64,000 nucleotides of DNA from contig NC_091019.1 of assembly GCF_041296385.1 (NCBI RefSeq), forward strand, positions 7,339,264 through 7,403,263, in the 5' to 3' direction. Below, piece after piece: positions 55,888 through 64,000 of the stretch. Within the stretch, counting starts at the first letter, position 1, and every line of letters begins with the position of its first letter. A program made the position numbers and the translations under genes. The stretch is from Aphelocoma coerulescens (taxonomy: Eukaryota > Chordata > Aves > Passeriformes > Corvidae). Below the pieces are notes generated by a model. That model searched no databases. It was not told where the DNA came from and saw nothing but the letters and a program-made list of their open reading frames with translations.

Positions 55888-56164
55888 TGTTGGGGCCCTC
55901 CCCCTGCCATGTCATCCTGGGAGAGGGGCCCTTGGGGGGAGACACGGGGTTTCCCTAGCCCCTCGTCAGCCTCGTTCCCCCTTGGTTGTTTTGTGTTCTT
56001 CTGCACGGGTCCCGTGATTGCCTGAGCTCCTCCGCAGAGCTCCAGCCATGCGGCTGGAGAAATAAACATCTCTCTGAAACATCAATCAAGAATCGGTCCA
56101 TATATATTTCTTTTCCACAGGCTTCGTTGTCTGATGCACATGTTGCAGTATCTGCACTGTAACA
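55888..56164 (+). mobile_element. 3' LTR of the Y-box element
   Basis: TGTTGGGGCCCTCC to ACTGTAACA, 277 bp, AATAAA at 56,061-56,066. It differs from the 5' LTR by a short deletion after 'ttctgcacgggtcccgtgat' (the 5' copy has an extra 'caaggacccttgg' block) and several substitutions. Confidence 0.93.
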
Positions 56165-56170
56165 AGAGAC

Positions 56171-57710
56171 CTCTGAATTCATTACAAAATTGGAAATGTA
56201 AGCTATGGCCAGACAAAACCTTTATGCACAGAATATTAATTAAAACATATTTAAATGGGTGGTCCTTCATTGTAAGTTTTTTGATAGTAGAAACAGACAA
56301 AGCAGTCTCTTGGCATTGTTAAGCACTTGAAACTGTATCTAGGCAATCTTGGGTAATGTGCATCATTAGCATGTTTGTCATCATAATCAGCAAATTAAGC
56401 AAGCTGTGTGTTTCCACCCCTGTTTGGATCACAAGGCATGAATATTTTATATATGTATATATATAAAAATAAAATATGTGTACCTATCTTATTTTTAGCA
56501 ACAGGAACAACACCAAGATTTGATTAAACACCCTGGGCGATGTTGGCTCTTATTGCATATTATTTTGTGAAGTAATACAAAAACTGCTCTTCCGTGAAAT
56601 AGGGCATTTTTTGCATTATGCATTGTTTCTGTCCTTCCAGACTTTTCCAGAAAGGCTGTGGCCTTCACTGGTGAATAGAATATTCCCCTTTACCATTTAA
56701 TCTTGAAAGCATTTTTGTAAGGCTTAATTATTTTTAGGCCTGATCAATACAATAAATGGAATTTTGCTGATTCAGATGTCCATCATATTAGTAACTTTCT
56801 TAGACTTAGTAAAGAGTTTCTTAACTTTCTTCTCAGCAAAGTCATTGCAGAAGTGTTAAAAATACTGTTGCACAATAATAAAAACATTAAAAGTTAAGCC
56901 TATATTTGAAGTCTTCTTTGGTCTTGTTATTTTTATCTCTGTTGTAAGGGACTTCAAGTCCCTTTATCTCTAAAATCTGCATTTTGATGATAGATGGGAA
57001 AGGAAAGAGTATTAAGGAAAAGTCTCAGCTTGTGGAATATATTCAATAAAAGTCTTTTAAAGCTGGTGATAGCTACTTTTTTTTTTTTTTTTTTTTTTTA
57101 ACAATGATGCCAAAAGGAAAAAAACCAAGAAAGTAAGAACATTGAGGTACTGATTTGGCAAGGTTCTGTTGAGTGGTGAACTGTGCTGGAACTTCATATA
57201 CATACCAGCTCCTTTTTGGATCTGGTTAAAGAAAATGACTTGATTAATGAATTTTTTTTAAAAAATAATTAATTAATGTTCCTTCCCCTCTACCCTCTCC
57301 CCTTAGCAGTCATTCTTCTTAGTTATCCTTTGGTATGGGAGCTGATTGTGTTGAGTACAGAAGAAAACTTTGCAGAAACCATAAATCAAGATTGTCTACT
57401 GTTTCTAGATTGTCTTTAGGGGGACTTTCTTCACCCAAATTACTTGCAGTAACAAAGAGGGATATTTTTTTTTCTTACCATTTCTTTTCTTCCTATAATT
57501 ACTTAAATACGCTAACATTTCAAAATATATTGCACCAAGCCCTCTAGTATGAAGTGGTTGTATATGTGTTTCAAAGGACTTGAAATATGTCATCTCTATT
57601 TTGTTGATGCTTTGGATAAAATAGGTCTAAAAATATTATTTATGATGCCAGATTATGGCTGGAAGGACATGACTTGGTTTAAAAAAAGAAAAGAAAAAGT
57701 TTCCAAGGGT
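56171..57710. other. Anonymous AT-rich DNA
   Basis: No gene is seen. A T homopolymer lies at 57,078-57,099. Confidence 0.3.
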
Positions 57711-57779
57711 GTCACTGTCTTGTGATAAACATTGTCGAACTTACCAGTCAGACATCTCAATGTCATTATGACAGTGGGG

Positions 57780-58215
57780 GTTTTGCGTCTTGTGTGAATC
57801 AACACATACAGGTAACCAGGACAACTGCCAAGCCTCAGTTGAAATGCAAAGTGTAGATTTATTTCATTACTTCTCTAACAACAGCAGGTGGCAGAGACAC
57901 ATGACTCCATCAGGCTTAGCTAAACCTAGAGGGCAGTGGGGAGGGGAGGCCCACTACCTGCCTCAATGTAGCAAACAACTTCCCGCACACACAGTTTATC
58001 TCCAGGATGTGCTTTTATGATTTCTCTCTGTCCCAGCAGGAGGCTCAAGCATGTCTGTGAGAGTGTGTTATCTCTACACAGGAATTCTACTTCTCTAAAC
58101 CAGCAGAGTATGAACCTACATCCCATGCCACTCAGGATTTTCCACCACTGGGGCAGATCTCTGGGCAACCTCTCTGGAAATCTCAGCCCTAATTCTGAAT
58201 GTGTTGTAGACTGTA
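57780..58215 (-). mobile_element. Probable LTR
   Basis: On the minus strand a TATA-like 'tcataaaagcacatcc' (about 58,005-58,020) is followed about 150 bp later by 'aaataaatctac' (about 57,857-57,865). This is the promoter-to-polyadenylation spacing seen in other LTRs here. Ends are unclear and no duplication was found. Confidence 0.45.
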
Positions 58216-58723
58216 TAGAGGAGACATAGCAGAATTATCAATAAAAACATGGTGTCTTTAACATTCAGAGGGAATGAACATTTTCAAAAGGTGATGTGTC
58301 AAACCTGAAGTGGAGAAGGAGGTGAATGGCTGAAAAAGATCATTCCCTACTCTTCCCCCAACAGACTTAGTGTGATTATTACTAAACCCCTGGAAGAAGC
58401 AGCTGAGATCAGGACAGGCAAACAGCAACAAATGCACATCCAAAATAATCTTCATTGCCTCTGATGTTATCTTTATGTAAGCTGATACCACAGAGTATAT
58501 GAACAAAGCAATCTTGGTCTGTGTCCCTAATCCGAAAAAGATTCATCTTGAGGGCAAATTGCCCAACATATACGGACAAGTATGCAAGATTCAGTGCCAC
58601 ATCCCCATTATCAGATAGAGCAATATGGTGACCAGCGAGATCTGTACACAATATGCAAATTTTTGGACAAAATTATTATTTTTTCACTTTCTCTCTCATG
58701 TCTCTTAGGTTGGGCAACAAGTT
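58216..58723. other. Anonymous DNA
   Basis: Short ORFs at 58,258-58,651 on the minus strand have no recognised motif. Confidence 0.3.
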
Positions 58724-59205
58724 TGTCTTGGTTTGAGACAATTTTAAGAAGTGGATACTAAAATAAGTTGTGTCCCCTTACAGCTTTAACCAATCCCTTT
58801 CCACCAATAAGGAAAAATGAATACAAGTAGATATAAGTGAAAAAATAACAGCTGACTAGAAAGACTGTTACTTCTTTAAGCTAAATCAGTAGTAAAGATG
58901 GTGGAGAGCTTTTGGAAATGAAAGAAGACACAAAAAGGGACCCTCCACCTGTGCTGCCTCTGCTCTACAGCAAAAGCCAAGAGGCAAGAAGCAAGAAAGG
59001 CAAGACAGAAGACACAGCCAAGAGGTAATCCAAGAGGAGAGGGAGAGAGACGTGTTCCTGAGTGTTCCAAGTTTAAAAAGCCCAGGGCACCCCCCACTCC
59101 CTACCATGCTATTCTGTTTCCCAGCCACAGGCTCTTAAAGAGGCAATAATGATTTTGGGCACAGTTATACATGGAATACAATAAGATTTGGGGTTACCTA
59201 GGACA
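58724..59205 (-). mobile_element. LTR, about 482 bp
   Basis: On the minus strand it runs TGTCCTAGGTAACCCC to CTCAAACCAAGACA. It shares ordered blocks with 33,430-33,738. The ends are TG/CA, but flanks aagtt and atagt do not match. Its U5 end resembles that of the 6.5-kb LTR family. Confidence 0.6.
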
Positions 59206-60276
59206 ATAGTAAATACCAAATTCTGATGATTGTTGAGCGAAGTGCCGGACTAGCTGATATATAGATTTAGGTGGCCTAATTTAAACCAAAACCTTTCTGT
59301 TTGCATTTATTTCTAACTAATTTGATCTCTATCTATTAGAGAACTTCACCTAATAATTGGAATTAGGTCTACTGATTTTTTTATAAACAGATTTTGAACT
59401 ACTCCAAGCAACTCTGAGTACATCAGTTGAATTAGAGAATTTTCTTCAACTAGAATCTGTATGCATAATATTCAAAATAAAACTTTATCAATATGCATGT
59501 GGTTTTTTGAGGGGCTTCTTTAGTTGTATGTCTTGAGCTCTTCCACAGTCAATAAATTCTATGAACTGTGCAATAAAGAAGGATTTCATCATTGTTCATC
59601 CTACAGAGTAAACTAATGGTATCTAAGAGTTGTTATGTGTTGCCTTACAGCACCTTTGTAATTTACAGTCTTTTTCCAGCAGCCTTATCCCTAGGGGGCT
59701 AAAACTAGGAATACAGTATGCTTATTGCAATGCCTCTATTGTTTAATTAATGAACACCTATTCTGAGTTATGCATTAACTTCCTGCATTTGAGACTGTGT
59801 TAATTAGCTAAATGCAAAGTCTCTTCTATCACTACACAGAGAGAATGTGCTATTCTGAAAACAAAAATATGATAAAAATAATGTTAATCATGTTCAAATT
59901 ACTAGCGATATTATGGCAGATTGTTCAGGGGGCTATTCTTTGGGGACATTCTGTTCCACATAGCTCTGCTGTTTTGCATAGCTAATGTATAAGAGGACTT
60001 AGATGTGACATAAATGTTTGATGTAGTTGAAGCATATCCTAGAAGGCTGGTGGAAAAACTTGGGTGTACTTGAAGCGCACGTGGATTTCCCAAAAGAGGG
60101 ACCAAATCTGAAGTCCTAACCCAAGGACTGACAAGTGACTGTGACAGTGAGTATGTAGTATTGTGGTTTTCAATGTTGTCAGTACAATGCAGGAAATCAA
60201 AATCTGTTCTCACTGGTAAAAAATGTAGCTTTATGAAAAAGATCGGGGCTGCTTTGGCATTAGTCAATTTCATTTG
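59206..60276. other. Anonymous AT-rich DNA
   Basis: A 120-codon minus-strand ORF at 59,911-60,273 has no recognisable domain and a composition close to random; I do not call it. Confidence 0.3.
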
Positions 60277-60281
60277 CTAAC

Positions 60282-60939
60282 TGTCTTGGGGTGACTTGAT
60301 GTTGTATTCCCTATCGCTGCACTATGCCCAGAAATTAGTATATATACCTTTCTGTGCTTTTAAACTGAGCCTGAGAGGGGGGAGGAAAAACTGAGCAAAA
60401 CTTTTTCAAAACAGTTTGCAGCTTGTTCAAGGCCACACAGAGATAGAGACATTTTTTTTTTTAGCTGTGGCAGGTGAGAGAGAGTGGGGAAGGCACCCAG
60501 CTTACTTTTGGCCAGTTTTTTCAGCTCCTTTTTCTTTCTCCGGAGAGAGACGGAAAGTTGAACTTTTGTTTTCCTGGGACTTGGTTTTTTTCCTTTTTTT
60601 CCTCTGCTGGACTGTTTCAACACCAGAATACATCAGGAGGAATTTCCACCCAGGCCTTGGCCCTGGAGGTGGACCCACCACCCCATCCCAGCTCCAAGGA
60701 GGGAGAGAGAGAGACTACGGAAGGACTCTGAAATTTTCCTGGGTTTCTCTCAGCAGAGCAGGAGGTTTTATTATTTAGCATCATTATCCTTTTCCTGTGT
60801 GTTTGTTAAATAAATAGTTTTTATCTCTTTCACTTTCCTTCGAGGAAAATTTATTTTTTCCCGAACCTGGTGAGGGAAGGGTGGTTGTAGCCTGCCTTCT
60901 CTCACAGGATGTATTTCTGAATTTGGCCAAACCAGAACA
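60282..60939 (+). mobile_element. Solo LTR, 658 bp, with 5-bp duplication CTAAC
   Basis: TGTCTTGGGGTGACTT to AAACCAGAACA, flanked by CTAAC at 60,277-60,281 and 60,940-60,944. A TATA-like 'gtatatatacc' (about 60,338) is followed by 'aaataaatag' (about 60,809), giving a long R region. It is an ERVL-like solo LTR. The ORFs within it are shadows. Confidence 0.9.
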
Positions 60940-60944
60940 CTAAC

Positions 60945-61453
60945 TTAGTCTATTAATCTAGTCTCCAGTTGTTTTAATTAGGGCAGAATAAAGTGACTAA
61001 TTCTCTGTTAACATCTATGTGCACTTTCATTTTCAGAGCAGAAGTTAGTTAATTCTCTTTCCAAACACAAGTGAAAATCCACAGGAGCTTTGAAGTGTCC
61101 CAGCATTTCTAGAGTCATCCTATGCAATTCTGGTGGCAAACTAAGAGTATATGAACAGCAATTCAAACTAAACTGATTTCCATGTGTTCATAAGGATGTG
61201 TACATCATGTAAGCCTTTATCTGCTACAGCTAGTCACTCTGACACTGGAGTATTTACTTGGTTCTAAGATAGATATATATATATATATATATATGGAAAA
61301 ATCTTTTTCTTGAAGAATCTTTAGCTTACTGCAGCTCATACATTGCTCCCTATTCCATCATATTTCATTTTTCAAATACATCAGTTTTGACTTCCATCAA
61401 TAAAAGTAGCATGAAAATTTAAAAAACCCCCAGTATTAGTAGTTACTAAAATT
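60945..61453. other. Anonymous AT-rich DNA
   Basis: No gene is seen. An (AT)n microsatellite lies at about 61,271-61,292. Confidence 0.3.
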
Positions 61454-61458
61454 GGTAC

Positions 61459-62025
61459 TGTCCTGGGTGTGTATTCTATTACCATCCTCATGAGCTGTTG
61501 AAACCAAGAGGGGCAGTGTTTCCTTGCCTCCTGCCCCCGGACTATCTATCTGTTAAGGGCCCATCAATGCCATGCCACATGACTCAGAGATAACCCCCTC
61601 CAGACTATCTTCTGTTAATGAGCCCATCAATGCCTGGCCTCATAACTCATCATCCCATTGTGAGATGCTCGACCCAGAGGGAGCAATCAAGCATTCCATC
61701 CTGGATATAATCTGAGATTCTGAACACCACAGACAACCTTTCCACTGGATTCCCAGAGGACAGGAGCTACACAGGCACCACTAGACCTTCTGAGGAAGAG
61801 CAGACCCTTTTCTACAGGATCACTGCTTCAGGAAGACTGCAGCCACCATTCTATCGGACTGCTACCACCACCCTGATTAACAGGGTGTCAGGTTGTATCC
61901 TGACTCAGTTTAACCCAGTGTTTTCTGCCTTTATTTTTTTTCCTTTTATTTCCCTATTTATTTCCCTATTAAATTGTTATTCTGACTTGGTGTCTCCCAC
62001 TAGTTTGTTTTCTCAAACTAGTACA
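61459..62025 (+). mobile_element. Solo LTR, 567 bp, with 5-bp duplication GGTAC
   Basis: TGTCCTGGGTGTGTATTC to TCAAACTAGTACA, flanked by GGTAC at 61,454-61,458 and 62,026-62,030. 'ctggatataatctgag' (about 61,700) is TATA-like and 'cctattaaattg' (about 61,968) provides ATTAAA. It is an ERVL-like solo LTR with intact ends. Confidence 0.9.
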
Positions 62026-62030
62026 GGTAC

Positions 62031-64000
62031 AAAATATGAATATTCCTCTTTACTCACATTAGTTTTCTGTTGTGAATATGAGTGTGCCAGAAACTTGAAT
62101 AATGCTTCCGGTAGCTTACGATTTATAACTGCAGTTGATTACTTCTCTGAAATGAAAGGCTTTGAAATCATTATCACCAGAATTCAGAGGAAAGCATTTG
62201 CTGCTTTCCTCTTCATTAGACTGAAGAAGCTGATCTCCTTTTAATGACTCATCTCCTTGGTTTGATCTCTGTTTGAAGCTGGAAGAATGCTAAGCTGATT
62301 TTTGAGTTGTTATCCACCATGCAACATTACTATGTTGCAAAATTAGTTTGGTTCTTGGCTGTACTGAATATGGGTAGAAGATCAGGGAACTTCCATTTCA
62401 GCTTTGTTTTATATATTACTTGTATTGAAGTGCTGAACATACATACTCTAGAAATATTTTAGCAGTTTCTAGAGCAGTCAAGAAACATGGAAGTGAAGGG
62501 AAAGCAACAAGGCATTAGAAGGCAGTGTTGTTCTCCATTAAGAATAATAAAGAAGTCTAGTGAAACCAGCTGTAATCTGGACTGGTAAAATACTACAACC
62601 CACAGAAATGTTGTAAATGTTGCCCAAGTTGTAAACATGCCCAATAAGGTCTTGCATCTTCAGTATTGGGGGTTTTGCATTTTGTTGTTGTTTTATGTTT
62701 GTTTGTTTGCATCATTGTTTTTTGCTTTGTTTTCTTGTCTTTTTACTTGGCTCCTGTGTACTCTTAATTAAAAGAATAAAATTGCTTATAGTCTGATAAG
62801 TTTCTGATTCAGTATTTACAGTTTTATAGAGGAAATATTGAGATTCTCCACCAGATGCATATCTCTATTCGAAGTCTGTCCAAACCTGCCTTCCGCAATT
62901 GCTTCTTACTCATAAATGTGTGCTTGCTTTTTGCATGTTATTTAGGTTAGGTACTGAGAGCCCTGTGTCAGCATACACTCTGCATCTCAGTATGTTGAGT
63001 CTAAACTCAAAAAGAATCAAGAAACTCATGCCAAGTCTTCAGAAAAAGTTTCTCTGCCTTGTTCTGTACTGTTCAGGAGCACTCCAATAGAATTCAGTAT
63101 TCTATAAACCAGAAAGTGATGAGTTGTGGAAAATAGGCTTTTGAGGTGAGGAAGGATTTGAACAGTGCCACTGCTTGGTCAAGGGCTCTGACCTGTAACT
63201 TGCTTCACAGGGTTTGGAAGGGAAGCAACAACACTGTACTGTTGACATTTTCTAAGAAAAATTTAACCCTGTTTGGCTCATTTCTGTAGCCAAATTGTGA
63301 ACTTTCTTGGGTGGATACTGGTGCATGTTTGAAGGCTGAGGAACTAGGAAGCATTTTTTACTTTTCTGCTATTTAAATTGCTTGTAAAGAATGCAAACAT
63401 TTTTAGTAATCTCCGTAGACTTTTGCAGAAATTTTGCATCCCTATCACTATGATAAAGCTAATTATGTAGTTCTGATAGCTGCCCTTGGGGTCCACAAGA
63501 ACTGTCAGGCAGTCTGGGTAACATGGTTTCTGTTTTCCAGGTCACTCCTTGTATGAGAAAAAATGACATTATTAATGAATTGAATTGCACCTTTCCTCTC
63601 TTATTTCATAGCATGGGTTTTGGTCTACTGTAGTTAACAGTGTAAGGAGTCTGTGACATCTTAACTTCTAAATTCAGCAATACCCAGGTGAACAACAGTA
63701 CAGCTCTCTGAAGCTATTTTTGTAGAGTGCTTTTAAAAGAGAAAACATATGCAAAATCCTGTACATGTTTTTGTCATTCTTATGACATGTGAGGGAAAGA
63801 TATAATTTGGATGCAATGTTGAAATAATTTCCTATTAAATTCTTGATCCAGAATACCTTATACTGTTCTGACAGTTTGAGAAGTGAAAGAAAATCTTTCA
63901 TTTGTCAGATTCATGCTGTATTTGCCATTTTGGTTAATAATTTCTCATTGTTCCTAACACATGGATAACCATGACGGTTGCTCACCAGTCGTTACACATT
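62031..64000. other. Anonymous AT-rich DNA to window end
   Basis: No gene, LTR or LINE is recognised. Short ORFs (62,459-62,644, 62,899-63,090, 63,674-63,901) are unsupported. Confidence 0.3.

Larger units (their letters stand above)
53856..56164 (+). mobile_element. LTR element carrying gag matrix and a captured Y-box cold-shock gene
   Basis: A complete, compact element of 2,309 bp. LTRs at 53,856-54,146 (291 bp) and 55,888-56,164 (277 bp) are in the same orientation. AGAGAC flanks the element at 53,850-53,855 and 56,165-56,170. A purine-rich tract (about 55,871-55,887) precedes the 3' LTR. The body holds a Gag matrix-like ORF (54,259-54,630), a GC-rich stretch, and an intron-free cold-shock domain ORF (54,901-55,338, continuing in a shifted frame to about 55,610). 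No capsid, protease, RT, integrase or env exists, so movement required proteins supplied by another virus. This is the architecture of a transducing retrovirus. Confidence 0.93.

Noticed and set aside
59911..60273. 120-codon minus-strand ORF
   Set aside because: No domain, no upstream signals, and a near-random composition beside an LTR; not supportable as a gene.
1..64000. CRISPR arrays, tRNA/rRNA genes, bacterial operons
   Set aside because: No spaced direct repeats, cloverleaf candidates or prokaryotic gene layout were seen; the sequence is vertebrate.

Overview
The window looks like vertebrate nuclear DNA from a bird, most likely a passerine. The signs are several 5'-truncated CR1 LINEs with avian-type 3' ends, plus many avian-style ERVK-like (6-bp target duplications) and ERVL-like (5-bp target duplications) LTRs. 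There are no bacterial operons, no tRNA or rRNA genes that I can see, and no confidently recognised host gene. The density and nesting of proviruses would suit a W chromosome or another low-recombination region; that is inference.

Layout. 1-5 kb: the 3' end of an env-bearing provirus (integrase tail and env), a solo LTR with GAGGAT duplications, and a long minus-strand LTR with a tRNA-Val-like primer site. 5-26 kb: mostly anonymous DNA with CR1 fragments and LTRs, including one LTR nested inside another (18.5-19.1 kb), and one unrecognised minus-strand ORF at about 23.8-24.1 kb. 26.7-29.5 kb: more LTRs, among them a 1.24-kb solo LTR with AACAT duplications. 29.9-33.7 kb: two related env-less ERVs head to head; the plus-strand one carries a large Glu/Asp-coding microsatellite in gag. 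33.7-38 kb: a CR1 reverse-transcriptase fragment and several LTRs. 38.7-43.9 kb: a near-complete plus-strand provirus whose pol has lost RT and most of integrase, with a solo LTR nested inside it. 45.1-52.1 kb: a complete minus-strand provirus (two 480-bp LTRs, GGCTAT duplications) with decayed gag, dUTPase/protease and pol, and no env. 53.9-56.2 kb: a compact LTR-flanked element. 57-64 kb: solo LTRs in anonymous DNA.

The most notable object is the element at 53,856-56,164. Two LTRs of about 280-290 bp, flanked by a perfect 6-bp duplication (AGAGAC), enclose a retroviral Gag matrix-like ORF and, in place of the rest of gag/pol/env, an intron-free cold-shock domain closely resembling vertebrate Y-box proteins (YBX family). 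This is the layout of an acutely transducing retrovirus: partial gag plus a captured cellular gene. The captured gene is an mRNA-binding cold-shock protein. A solo LTR of the same family with its own perfect duplication (ACAACT) lies in the 39-44 kb provirus, so this LTR family has moved more than once in this interval.

All viral genes here are broken by stops, frameshifts or deletions, and none looks able to act alone. Coordinates of LTRs with matching duplications are exact as read; others are approximate.
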